Shown in pieces: positions 21,785 to 29,879 of a stretch of DNA of 31,194 bases. A program made the position numbers and the translations under genes. The stretch lies in assembly GCA_030652345.1 (NCBI GenBank), contig JAUSAU010000049.1:1-31194 (forward strand), written 5' to 3'. The notes under the pieces are model-generated. The model had not been told where the DNA came from. It saw only the letters and a list, made by a program, of their open reading frames with translations, and did no database searches. Source of the stretch: Coriobacteriia bacterium. Lineage in GTDB: Bacteria; Actinomycetota; Coriobacteriia; Anaerosomatales; PALSA-660. How positions within the stretch are numbered: the stretch's first letter is position 1; every line of letters begins with the position of its first letter.

Positions 21785-22951
21785 GTGGCCGGCGACCGCT
21801 CCCGCCAGGTCCTTCTCGTCGAGGGGCTCGCGCGCCAGGGTCAGGTGGGCCCGGCCGTCGAGGCCGCCTACGCCGCGCTTCGCACCGATGACGCGTCCCC
21901 CCACGTCCACGCGCTCATCGCGGAGCTCATGCTCGCCGGTGACTTCTACGACGAGGCGATCCGCAGCGCCACCCGCGCCATCGAGCTGGACCCCGACTGC
22001 GCTCCGGCCTATCTCGCACTCGGGCTGGCCTACGACCGGCGCGGCGGCATGTGGGACCAGTCGATCCTCGTATGGCACGAGCTTGCCGAGGTGGTGCCCG
22101 ACCTGGTGACCGCCCACGTGCAGTTGGGCGAGGCGTTCTCGGCGGCTGCGTTCGACGAAGAGGCGATCGAGTCCTGGCGCCGCGCGCTCGAGATAGACCC
22201 GCTCGAGGCCCGGGCGATGTACAACCTGGCCGTCGCGGCGCTCAAGCGCGAGGGCGTTCCCACAGCCCTTCCCGGATTCCGCAAAGCGGGCGAGCTCGAT
22301 CCGAGTCAGGACGAGCTGTTCTTCGCCCTCGCCGGCATCGGCCCGCTCCCCGACCTGCTTCCCAACCCGGATGACATCCCCGACGATCGCGACGCGCTTC
22401 TCAAGGCGGCCGGTCTTCTCGCGCGCGCCGAGGACTACTTCGGTGCCGCCGACCTGGTCGCCGGCATCCTCGATATCGACCCCAACGATGCGCCCGCGCG
22501 CGCGCGCGCGTCGGACATGTACCTGAAGCAGGAGGCGGTCAACGAGGGTATGGCGGTCGCCCTGCGCTCGCTGATGCTCGACCGCGACCTGGCGTCGGCG
22601 CTCTACGACCTCGGAGTCGCGTACGCGAAGCGTCCCGGCCTGACCCGTCACGCGGCTCGCGTCTTCGCCGCGCTCGCCAAGGCCGCTCCGCGCCACCCGA
22701 TGCCGCATGTCCTTCTCGCTGAGTCGCTGCTGGGCCTTCAGCGCTACGGGCAGGCCACACAGAGCTACCGGCGCGCCGTCGCACTCGACCCGGCGTGCGT
22801 CAGAGCGCGCTTCGGCCTCGCGGCAGCGCTCCTCACAGAGGGGCGTCACGCCGAGGCCGGCTGGGAGATCCGCCGCGCGGCCTACTACGACACCAAGCGT
22901 CAGGGGCTCTTCTGGCGCTTGTACGACGACTACGTCGGGGGAGGTGTGTAG
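21785..22951 (+). CDS. Tetratricopeptide repeat (TPR) protein
   Basis: Soluble repeat protein of 388 residues with no signal peptide or membrane segment. TPR-type helical pairs recur throughout, ending in phrases such as AIELDPDCAPAYLALGLAY, ALEIDPLEARAMYNLAVAA, ILDIDPNDAPARARASDMY and AVALDPACVRARFGLAAAL. Such proteins are protein-protein scaffolds; the partner is unknown. GTG 21785 immediately follows the TAG stop of the cobalamin-binding gene, so translation is probably coupled. The next gene starts 2 nt after its stop. A (CG)8 run at 22495-22510 encodes RARAR. Confidence 0.88.
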   Translation: MAGDRSRQVLLVEGLARQGQVGPAVEAAYAALRTDDASPHVHALIAELMLAGDFYDEAIRSATRAIELDPDCAPAYLALGLAYDRRGGMWDQSILVWHELAEVVPDLVTAHVQLGEAFSAAAFDEEAIESWRRALEIDPLEARAMYNLAVAALKREGVPTALPGFRKAGELDPSQDELFFALAGIGPLPDLLPNPDDIPDDRDALLKAAGLLARAEDYFGAADLVAGILDIDPNDAPARARASDMYLKQEAVNEGMAVALRSLMLDRDLASALYDLGVAYAKRPGLTRHAARVFAALAKAAPRHPMPHVLLAESLLGLQRYGQATQSYRRAVALDPACVRARFGLAAALLTEGRHAEAGWEIRRAAYYDTKRQGLFWRLYDDYVGGGV

Positions 22952-22953
22952 CG

Positions 22954-24948
22954 ATGGCGGAGCGCAGGCGCCGCGCGAGCGGTACGAAATCGAAGAAGGC
23001 GGCCGAGGCCAAGCAGGCGGCCGCCGCCGAGCGGGCGGTCGAGGCCGAATCCGAGCAGCTCGAGGTGCGCAAGCGCTCGGTCACCTTCCCGCTCGGCATC
23101 GACTACTACCCGCTCGACGCCGAGCGCCAGGGATATGCCGACTGGTACACGGGCGACATCGGAGCGGACTTCCGCAGCTTCGCCGAGACACGCTTCTCGC
23201 TGGTGCGCGTCTTCGTCAGCTGGAAGCTCTACGAGCAGCAGGTCGGCAACTACGACGATGACGCCGCGCACCGCTTCGGGGAACTCGTCGACGCCGCCCG
23301 TGCGACGGGCCTGCAGCTCATCGTCTGCTTCTTCGCCGACGACCGGATGGCCGAACTCAACGATGTCACGTGGGGCAAGAAGCGCGATCCGCGCACGGAC
23401 AGCTACCTCGTCCAGCGTGAGGTCTCACTCGTCCAGCGGATCGTCCAGCTCTACCGCGCCGAGCCCGCGATCTTCGCCTGGGACCTGGCCAACGAGGCGT
23501 TCTTCACCGGCTTCGAAAGCTCGACGGCACTCGAGGCCTGGGTGCGCACGTTGCGTGAGGCTGTCCGTGAGGTCGACCCGGAGCGGCCCGTCCTCGTCTC
23601 TGCCGACCCCGAGACACTCTTCCGGGCCACCGGCGTCGATCCGCGCAACGCCATCGACACCTGTGAGTTCGCTGTCACGCATGTGACGGCACCGTATCAG
23701 GCGTACGCCGCCGAGGGGCCGGTGACGTCCGGCCCGGCCACGTACCTCGACTCTTTCCTGCTCAGAAGCGCCCGGCGCGACCTCCCGGTGCTGATCGACG
23801 GGATCGGCGTGGCGAGCCTCGAGTACTCGGCCGCGCAGGAGGCCGCCGCAGTTCGCACCGCGCTGTATTCGGGGCTGATGAACCGCGGTGCGGGCGCTCT
23901 GCTGCGCCGCTGGCGTGACGTCGAGACCGAGCGCCGCGAGCCGTACTACCGCGATCCGTACGAGGTCCTCGTCGGCCTCATGGACATCGACGGGGAGAAG
24001 AAGCCGGTCCTGGCCGACGTCGCCAGATTCGCACGCGTCTCTGCGCGCCTCGACCTGCGCCGATATGCCCCGCAGCCCGAGCGGGTCGCCGTGCTGATCC
24101 CGACCGAGCGCTACGAGCCGTTGCCTTCGATGGCGGGCCTCTACGGGCCGCGGGCGTGCCTCCAGTCGTACGTGTCGGCCAAGGAGGCGCAGCTCCCGGT
24201 CGAAGTCGCGCGCGAAGGCGACCGGCTCGGCGACTTCAGCGTGGTCATCGTCCCGTCGGCGAGTCGGCTGCTGCAGGGCACGTGGCGCGACCTCACCGAG
24301 TTCGTGCAGTCCGGGGGCTCGCTCATCATGAGCTATGGCGGGGGCGACGCCGACCCGGCCGTGCGCGAGCTGTTCGGCGTCGAGTTCCTCGGCGACTACG
24401 GAGGACGGGCCGACCTCTCCTGCCGCGTGGCACAGCCGGATGCCCTCGGACCGCTCCACTCGTTCGATGCGCGCCTGCCGGTCCCGAACTATGCGCTGCT
24501 CGGCGGCGGTGGTGCGACCATCGTGGCGACCGACGCGAAGGGGAGCCCGCTGATAACGCTCAACACCTACGGCACCGGCCGGGCGGTCTTCTTCGCGGCG
24601 CCGGTCGAGCGCGCGCTGGCACAGGGCGACGCCTGGGCATCGCCGGCTGCAGTCCGGGCCATGCTGAGGACGGCGTACGGTTCGGTCGCGCGTGCCGCGG
24701 GCGCGGCGTTGCCTCTCTCGTGTGACAGGCCCGAGGTCGAAGTCGCGCTCTTCACCGGCGATGACGACGATATCCTCGTCATGCTCAATCACACGCCCGA
24801 GCGCGTGACGGCGGCATTCACGACCGAACGTCCGGTCGCCACGGTCGCGGATGTCCGCGGCGGCGCGCCGGCGCAGGTCGGCGGCAAGGAGTTCGGGGTA
24901 CCACTCGGGCCCAACGGTGCGACGGCGCTCCGATTGGTGTGGGCGTAG
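22954..24948 (+). CDS. Glycoside-hydrolase-like protein (clan A barrel with GH42-type middle domain)
   Basis: Cytoplasmic protein of 664 residues. A charged Ala/Lys/Glu-rich N-terminus (1-45) precedes a TIM-barrel region (about 48-370) with GIDYYPLD, SLVRVFVSWKLYE and FAWDLANEAF. N180-E181 fits the Asn-Glu acid/base pair of clan A glycosidases. The strand expected to carry the nucleophile Glu reads LPVLIDGIG, with Asp282 where Glu is usual. A class-I-amidotransferase-like domain as in GH42 follows (about 378-500, VVIVPSASRLL, GGSLIMSYGGG), then a beta-rich tail. No signal peptide. Substrate unknown; it may be inactive or specialised. ATG 22954 has GGGGGAGG about 10 nt upstream and lies 2 nt after the TPR gene. 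Confidence 0.8.
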   Translation: MAERRRRASGTKSKKAAEAKQAAAAERAVEAESEQLEVRKRSVTFPLGIDYYPLDAERQGYADWYTGDIGADFRSFAETRFSLVRVFVSWKLYEQQVGNYDDDAAHRFGELVDAARATGLQLIVCFFADDRMAELNDVTWGKKRDPRTDSYLVQREVSLVQRIVQLYRAEPAIFAWDLANEAFFTGFESSTALEAWVRTLREAVREVDPERPVLVSADPETLFRATGVDPRNAIDTCEFAVTHVTAPYQAYAAEGPVTSGPATYLDSFLLRSARRDLPVLIDGIGVASLEYSAAQEAAAVRTALYSGLMNRGAGALLRRWRDVETERREPYYRDPYEVLVGLMDIDGEKKPVLADVARFARVSARLDLRRYAPQPERVAVLIPTERYEPLPSMAGLYGPRACLQSYVSAKEAQLPVEVAREGDRLGDFSVVIVPSASRLLQGTWRDLTEFVQSGGSLIMSYGGGDADPAVRELFGVEFLGDYGGRADLSCRVAQPDALGPLHSFDARLPVPNYALLGGGGATIVATDAKGSPLITLNTYGTGRAVFFAAPVERALAQGDAWASPAAVRAMLRTAYGSVARAAGAALPLSCDRPEVEVALFTGDDDDILVMLNHTPERVTAAFTTERPVATVADVRGGAPAQVGGKEFGVPLGPNGATALRLVWA

Positions 24949-24972
24949 GCCGGAGGCGCGGCTGCGAGCGGG

Positions 24973-24981
24973 TGCTAGACT
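24973..24981 (+). promoter_or_regulatory. Extended -10 promoter (TGcTAGACT) for the EAL gene
   Basis: TG, one base, then TAGACT, located 34 nt before GTG 25015; the leader contains GGGGGAGG. This separates the EAL gene transcriptionally from the three genes before it. Confidence 0.5.
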
Positions 24982-25014
24982 GACGACAGGGTTCGGGGGA
25001 GGACGGTCACTCGA

Positions 25015-26379
25015 GTGGATGCACACGACAGCGCGATCCGGGAGTACCTGCTCGAGTCGTGGCTTGAGTTGCACGACGCCATCGAGAAGCACCCTGAACT
25101 GCGCCGCCTCCTGTTCGATTCGGTCACGGGCCTTCCCACCACCCCGCTGCTCTTCCCGAGGATCCGTGCGCTGCTGTCCGAGCGCGGCGAGGTCTCCCTG
25201 CTGTGCCTCAACATCGTGCGGTACTCCAAGATCGAGGAGATCTACGGCTGGAAGGTCTTCGACGAGGTGATGCGCGAGGTTGCGCAGGCGCTCGAGGGCA
25301 TCGCCGGCACCTACCTGAGGGATTCGGACATCGTCGCCGAGCTCATGATCTCGGGCAACTCCTTCGTCATCGTGCTCTCTCCGCCGCGCAACAGTGAGCT
25401 GGTCGCGGAGAAGGACATCCACGATCTCGCCCACCGGGTCGAGGCCAAGGTCCGCGAGGATCTGGAGGCGGCGATGCCGCCCGCGCTCTACCGCAAGTTC
25501 GGCTGCTACGTCGGTTCGTCCATCATCCGCGCCGACGACACGATGCGCCTCGAGCGGGTCGTGCACGACGGCCTGGAGCGCGCGCTCGACGAGTCGTCGA
25601 CCCGCGAGGCCGTGGATGCCGCGGAGCGGAAGGCCCGCTTGCGGTCGATCATCGAGAACGGCGAGGTCACCACGCTCGTGCATCCCGTGTACGACCTGTC
25701 GGACTTCACGATCATCGGATACGAGGCGCTCTCCCGCGGACCCGCGGGGGAGTTCGAACGCCCGGACAAGCTCTTCAAGGTCGCCTACGACGCCGACCTG
25801 GTCCTGCGGCTCGAGCGCCTGTGCCGTCAGAAGGCGATCAGGGCTGCCGGCGCGTTGCCGGAGGGGCGGCTGCTCTTCCTCAACATCGAGCCGGAGGCGA
25901 TCGCAGACCCGGAGTTGCGCGATGTGATGTTCACGGCGCTGCTGGCCGATTCCGAGATCACGCCGGATCGCATCGTGCTTGAGATCACCGAGCGCACCGC
26001 CATCAACGACTTCGCGTCGTTCCGCTCCACGTTGGAGTACCTGCGTGCGCTCGGCTTCAAGGTCGCCGTGGACGATGCCGGCGCGGGCTACGGCTCACTG
26101 CAGGTCCTGGCGGAGGTCAAGCCGGAGTGGCTCAAGGTCGATATGTCGCTCGTCAGGGGGATCGACGCGGACGAGATCCGCGCTCAGTTGATGTCGAGCA
26201 TGGTCACGTTCGCCGACCGCGTCGGTGTCCGGCTGATAGCCGAGGGTATAGAGACCGCTGAAGAGCTCGCGAAGTTGCTCGAGCTGGGCGTCGGCTACGG
26301 CCAGGGATTCCTGTTCACTCGTCCTGTCGCGCCGTTTCCGCGCGACGAGGACGTGACGCCGCGCCGCGATCACGCATAG
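25015..26379 (+). CDS. EAL-domain cyclic-di-GMP phosphodiesterase with degenerate GGDEF domain
   Basis: Cytoplasmic signalling protein of 454 residues. The N-terminal part (about 30-195) has the fold pattern of a diguanylate cyclase, but the signature position reads ISGNSFVIVL instead of GGDEF and the metal-binding Asp is Asn (LNIVRYSK), so synthesis of c-di-GMP is not expected. The EAL domain (about 205-450) keeps the catalytic set: EAL (E237), LNIEPEAI, LEITER, DDAGAGYGSL (D353, D354), WLKVDMSL, AEGIET and GYGQGFLF. It should hydrolyse c-di-GMP. No membrane segment. GTG 25015 has GGGGGAGG about 12 nt upstream. A small CCGG-TTCG-CCGG hairpin follows its stop. Confidence 0.92.
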   Translation: MDAHDSAIREYLLESWLELHDAIEKHPELRRLLFDSVTGLPTTPLLFPRIRALLSERGEVSLLCLNIVRYSKIEEIYGWKVFDEVMREVAQALEGIAGTYLRDSDIVAELMISGNSFVIVLSPPRNSELVAEKDIHDLAHRVEAKVREDLEAAMPPALYRKFGCYVGSSIIRADDTMRLERVVHDGLERALDESSTREAVDAAERKARLRSIIENGEVTTLVHPVYDLSDFTIIGYEALSRGPAGEFERPDKLFKVAYDADLVLRLERLCRQKAIRAAGALPEGRLLFLNIEPEAIADPELRDVMFTALLADSEITPDRIVLEITERTAINDFASFRSTLEYLRALGFKVAVDDAGAGYGSLQVLAEVKPEWLKVDMSLVRGIDADEIRAQLMSSMVTFADRVGVRLIAEGIETAEELAKLLELGVGYGQGFLFTRPVAPFPRDEDVTPRRDHA

Positions 26380-26452
26380 GGGTCGTGGCCGGTTCGCCGG
26401 TGGGGCCGTCGGCGGGGGGTCGCCGGTCCGGGACAGAGGGAAGGTCGTGCCG

Positions 26453-26818
26453 ATGGCTTCGCGGTGGGACGTGGGAGACCCTGACGTCGACGCGTTCGTC
26501 GACGCCAACGTCGTGTCCTTCGCCGCGTGGGACCTCGTCATCTATCTGAACAGCAACCCGCATGTCAGCGAGACGGTCCCGTCGCTGTGCGTGGTTCTGG
26601 GCAGGCAGGAACACGACCTCGTCCCGGCACTCACCCGGCTGGTCGACAATGCCGTCCTTCTTGAGGACGGCATCGACCCCGAGGCCGGCGTACGCTACCG
26701 GCTCTGCGACGACGGCGAGACGCGGCAGGTCATCGCTCGTTTCGTCACGCTCGCGGGCAAGCGTGAGCATCGGCTCGAGTTCGTGCGCCGCGTCCTGGCT
26801 CGTCTGACCGGTGCCTGA
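26453..26818 (+). CDS. Small winged-helix-like protein of unknown function
   Basis: A 121-residue protein with a helix-turn-helix flavour. AAWDLVIYLNSNPH followed by VPSLCVVLGRQEHDLVPALTRLVDNAVLLED resembles a winged-helix core in which ALTRL would be the recognition helix, and the C-terminal helix is Arg-rich. No family can be named. It could be a transcriptional regulator, possibly of selD 100 nt downstream, but that rests only on position. ATG 26453 is 8-9 nt from AGGGAAGG; GTG 26447 in the same frame is too close to it. Confidence 0.65.
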   Translation: MASRWDVGDPDVDAFVDANVVSFAAWDLVIYLNSNPHVSETVPSLCVVLGRQEHDLVPALTRLVDNAVLLEDGIDPEAGVRYRLCDDGETRQVIARFVTLAGKREHRLEFVRRVLARLTGA

Positions 26819-26843
26819 GGCGCTCTCCTGACACACGGTTCCT

Positions 26844-26858
26844 GTATGGTTGTCATAC
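26844..26858 (+). repeat. Short inverted repeat GTATG-N5-CATAC upstream of selD
   Basis: A perfect 5-bp inverted repeat around GTTGT, 64 nt before ATG 26922, overlapping sequence (TTGTCA) that resembles a -35. It could be an operator half-site pair, or chance. Confidence 0.3.
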
Positions 26859-26921
26859 GCGCGGGTATTCATGCTCGTGTGCGCGACCCACGCGGGACTG
26901 CTGTGCGGAGAGGGGCACGTC

Positions 26922-27989
26922 ATGGCGGAGCCGGTCAGGCTCACACAGATGTCTTCGAAGGCCGGTTGAGCCGCCAAGTACGGTCCGGCGGACCTGCAGG
27001 CCATTCTCGACAAACTCGTCCCGGGTGAATCCGACAAGGTCATGGTCGGGTTCGAGACCGCGGACGACGCTGCCGTCTACGTGCTGGACGACGATACCGC
27101 GCTGCTCCTGACGGTCGACTTCTTCACGCCCATCGTCGACGATCCTTACGACTTCGGTCGGATCACCGCGGCCAACGCGCTCTCCGACATCTACGCGATG
27201 GGCGGGCGCCCGCTCACCGCACTCAATCTTGTCGCGTTCCCGTGTTCGCTGGGTCCCGATGTCGTCGCCGAGGTGCTTCGCGGGGGCGGCGACGTCTGCC
27301 GTGAGGCCGGCGCGGTCGTCGTCGGAGGCCACACGATCGACGACAAGGAGCCGAAGTTCGGGCTCTCCGTGATGGGGGTCGTCCATCCGTCGAAGGTCGT
27401 GCGCAACGTGGGTGCGAAGCCCGGGGACGTGCTCGTCCTGACAAAGCCACTCGGTACCGGCGTGATCGGGACGGCGCTGAAGCGCGGACTCGAGACCGAG
27501 GAGACCGCGCGCGATGTGATCGAGTCGATGGCGGCGCTGAACCGGGCGGCGGGCGAGGCGATGGCCGAGGTCGGCGTGAACGCCGGGACCGACGTGACGG
27601 GCTTCGGCATCCTCGGGCACCTGCACGAGATGCTCCGGGGCAGCGGAGTGTCGGCGGAGCTCGTCTTCGATGCGCTGCCCCTGTTCGAGCGGGTGCTCGA
27701 CTATGCAGCGGGCGGCGTCGTGCCGGGTCGGACCGCGGACGTCATCGCGTACACGCGCGACTTCGCCCGATGGGACGCGCATCCGGCTCCCGATGGTCCC
27801 GACTCGCCCGAGGCCGACCTGGCGGTGTGGCGAGTGCTCTGCGACCCGCAGACGAGTGGCGGCATGCTGATGTCGGTGCCGCTCGAGCGCTCCGGAGCGC
27901 TCCTCGAAGCCCTCACCTCGCGCGGCGTCACCCCGGCTGTGGTCGGGAGTGTCACGGCGGGCGCGGCCGGTCACATCACCGTCCTGTAG
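26922..27989 (+). CDS. selD: Selenide water dikinase (selenophosphate synthetase), itself a selenoprotein
   Basis: Makes selenophosphate, the selenium donor for Sec-tRNA, from selenide and ATP. From ATG 26922 (GGAGAGGGG upstream) the protein reads MAEPVRLTQMSSKAG, then TGA at 26967-26969 (codon 16), then AAKYGPADLQAIL and a normal SelD to 27989, 355 residues in all. In E. coli SelD, catalytic Cys17 and Lys20 are three apart; here TGA16 and Lys19 have the same spacing, so Sec occupies the catalytic position. TADDAAVYVLDDDTALLLTV, NALSDIYAMGGRPLTALNL, VVGGHTIDDKEPKFGLSVMG, GTDVTGFGILGHL and DPQTSGGML are the usual motifs. Reading TGA as stop would give a false start at 27042 and remove the active site. 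Confidence 0.95.
26970..26999 (+). promoter_or_regulatory. Candidate bacterial SECIS element in selD
   Basis: GGTCC (26982-26986) pairs with GGACC (26990-26994) around the loop GGC, the loop starting 18 nt after the UGA. Bacterial SECIS hairpins bound by SelB sit just downstream of UGA and have a G near the start of the apical loop. A competing pairing CCGCC/GGCGG exists, and the 3-nt loop is tighter than the E. coli fdhF loop. Confidence 0.45.
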
Positions 27990-28024
27990 ACGGGCTGACG
28001 CTACTCGCCGCGCGACCACAGCGG

Positions 28025-28030
28025 TATAGT
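28025..28030 (+). promoter_or_regulatory. -10 box (TATAGT) for the YedF-like gene
   Basis: TATAGT lies 36 nt after the selD stop and 52 nt before ATG 28082. It suggests the YedF-like gene can be transcribed separately from selD. No clear -35. Confidence 0.45.
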
Positions 28031-28081
28031 CGTTCCTGAAGTGTTCCTTCTGCAATCGGAATCACGGAGAGGACGGCCCGC

Positions 28082-28420
28082 ATGGCCAAGACCTTCTGGA
28101 TCATCACCGATCGGCTCGGCTCGGGTGACGAAGAGCTCGGCCGCGTCCTCATGCGCAATCTCATCCACTCGCTCGCTCGCACCGAGGCGGTCCCTGCTCG
28201 CGTGATGTTCATGAACGGCGGCGTCCGTCTGGTCTGCGAGGGCTCCGAGGTGCTCGATGACGTGCGCCTGCTCGCGGAGAAGGGCGTCGTCGTCAAGGCG
28301 TGCGGCACCTGTCTGGACTACCTGGGGCTCAAGGACGCACTGGCGGTCGGCGAGGTCGGCGACATGGCCGGCAGCGTCGGCGTGCTCGCGGGCGATTCCG
28401 ACGTCGTGACCGTCTCCTGA
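28082..28420 (+). CDS. YedF-like selenium metabolism protein (DsrE/TusD-like domain)
   Basis: Small protein of 112 residues matching the C-terminal DsrE-like domain of YedF proteins that accompany selenium genes; its biochemical role is not established. Family features are the [20 protein letters not shown] helix, [15 protein letters not shown], and [17 protein letters not shown] with paired cysteines in CGTC. YedF proteins often carry an N-terminal TusA-like domain; none is encoded here. A role in handling selenium or sulfur persulfides is inferred from family and location between selD and selA. ATG 28082 has GAGAGGAC about 9 nt upstream. Confidence 0.88.
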   Translation: MAKTFWIITDRLGSGDEELGRVLMRNLIHSLARTEAVPARVMFMNGGVRLVCEGSEVLDDVRLLAEKGVVVKACGTCLDYLGLKDALAVGEVGDMAGSVGVLAGDSDVVTVS

Positions 28421-28423
28421 GCG

Positions 28424-28444
28424 GCGCCCCGACAGGCAGGGCGC
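28424..28444 (+). terminator. Hairpin between the YedF-like gene and selA
   Basis: GCGCCC pairs with GGGCGC around a 9-nt loop. There is no T run, so intrinsic termination is doubtful; it may slow read-through into selA, which has its own -10 box. Confidence 0.3.
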
Positions 28445-28464
28445 GCCGGGCACGGACGGTCGGG

Positions 28465-28470
28465 TAGAAT
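28465..28470 (+). promoter_or_regulatory. -10 box (TAGAAT) directly before selA, leaderless arrangement
   Basis: TAGAAT ends 7 nt before ATG 28478, so the transcript should begin at or within a base of the start codon. No Shine-Dalgarno sequence is present upstream of this ATG. Confidence 0.5.
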
Positions 28471-28477
28471 CGTGCGC

Positions 28478-29875
28478 ATGGACAAGCAGGCGCTCCTGCG
28501 CTCCCTCCCCAAGACCGATGAGTTGCTGAAGCGGTCCGACCTCTCCGCCCTGGCCGAGTCGGCCTCGCGCGCGGTCGTGCTCGACGCGGTCCGCGACGCC
28601 GTCGATGCCCTGCGTGCGCGCATCGTGGCCGGTGAGTCCGTCGTCTTCGACGACGATTCGATCGCGGACGATGCGATCGCGACGGTGTCGACGCGCATGC
28701 GGTCGAGTCTGCGGCCCGTCATCAACGCGACGGGGATCATCGTCCACACGAACCTCGGTCGCTCCCGTCTGCCGGAGGCGGTTCTCCGCGCGGTCGTCGA
28801 CGCTTCCGCCAACTACTCGACGCTCGAGTACGACGTCGCCAGCGGCGAGCGGGGCAGCCGCCACGTCCATGTCGAGCGTCTGATCTGCGACGTCACCGGC
28901 GCCGAGGCCGCGATGGCGGTCAACAACAACGCGGCCGCCACGCTGCTGGGCATCGCAGGGCTGGCGGCCCGCAAGGAGGCGATCGTCAGCCGCGGCCAAC
29001 TGGTCGAGATCGGCGGCAGTTTCCGCATCCCGGACATCATGCGACAGTCGGGCGCCAAGATGGTCGAGGTCGGTGCCACGAACAAGACCCACGTGCGCGA
29101 CTACGAGAACGCCATCACGCCGAAGACCGGTCTCCTGCTCAAGGTCCATTCGAGCAACTACCGGGTGGTCGGGTTCACGCAGGAGGTCTCGCTCGCGCAG
29201 CTCGTCGAGCTCGGGGCGAAGCATGGAGTCCCGGTCTTCGAGGACCAGGGCTCGGGCGTGCTCATCGACCTCGCGCCGTACGGGCTGCCCGACGAGCCGA
29301 CCGTGCGCTCGGCGGTCGAGGCGGGCGCCGATCTGGTCTCGGTCTCGGGAGACAAGCTGCTCGGCGGTCCGCAGGCGGGCATCCTGGCGGGCAAGCGGGC
29401 CACCATCGACCGGCTGAAGAAGCATCCGCTCGCCCGGGCACTGCGCCTCGACAAGATGACGCTGGCCGCCCTCGAGGCGACGCTGCGGCTCTATCTCGAC
29501 CCCGAACGGGCCCTGCGCGAGATACCCACGCTCGCGATGCTCACGGAGTCCGGCGGATCCGTCGGGGCGCGCGCACGTGCGCTTGCGGACCGGATCGCAC
29601 GCGAGTGCGCGGATGCCTTCATCGTCGGAGTCCTCGCCGACGTCTCGCGGGCCGGCGGCGGTGCTCTGCCGCTCGCGGACATCCCCACGACGGTCGTCGC
29701 GCTCACCCCTCGGGCGATGAGCGCCAACGACCTCGAGTCGCGCCTGCGTCTGGGCGAGCCGGCGATCGTCGCGCGCATCAAGGACGGGAACGTCCTGATC
29801 GACCCGCGGACCCTGACCGGGCCGGAAGCGGACCTCGTTGCGGACCGCCTCGCGGCGATCGCTGCGGGGGAGTAG
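28478..29875 (+). CDS. selA: L-seryl-tRNA(Sec) selenium transferase
   Basis: PLP enzyme converting Ser-tRNA(Sec) to Sec-tRNA(Sec) with selenophosphate made by SelD. The N-terminal helical region binds tRNA-Sec ([17 protein letters not shown]). [70 protein letters not shown] and [16 protein letters not shown] are family hallmarks; K293 in the last is the PLP lysine (K295 in E. coli). It has 465 residues, as expected. I chose ATG 28478; a GTG at 28472 is in frame but falls before the predicted transcript start. selB starts 4 nt after its stop. Confidence 0.97.
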   Translation: MDKQALLRSLPKTDELLKRSDLSALAESASRAVVLDAVRDAVDALRARIVAGESVVFDDDSIADDAIATVSTRMRSSLRPVINATGIIVHTNLGRSRLPEAVLRAVVDASANYSTLEYDVASGERGSRHVHVERLICDVTGAEAAMAVNNNAAATLLGIAGLAARKEAIVSRGQLVEIGGSFRIPDIMRQSGAKMVEVGATNKTHVRDYENAITPKTGLLLKVHSSNYRVVGFTQEVSLAQLVELGAKHGVPVFEDQGSGVLIDLAPYGLPDEPTVRSAVEAGADLVSVSGDKLLGGPQAGILAGKRATIDRLKKHPLARALRLDKMTLAALEATLRLYLDPERALREIPTLAMLTESGGSVGARARALADRIARECADAFIVGVLADVSRAGGGALPLADIPTTVVALTPRAMSANDLESRLRLGEPAIVARIKDGNVLIDPRTLTGPEADLVADRLAAIAAGE

Positions 29876-29879
29876 GGCC

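Noticed and set aside
21008..22849. 613-codon minus-strand frame opposite the cobalamin and TPR genes
   Set aside because: Same codon-position artefact; it also runs over the tRNA flank and shows no domain.
23425..25683. 752-codon minus-strand frame opposite the glycosidase-like and EAL genes
   Set aside because: Crosses two well-supported plus-strand genes and their promoter; composition is typical of a shadow frame.
26819..26921. Read-through of the TGA at 26816-26818 as a further Sec codon
   Set aside because: Translation after this TGA gives a generic Arg/Gly-rich shadow sequence overlapping the selD leader, with no Cys-containing family counterpart.
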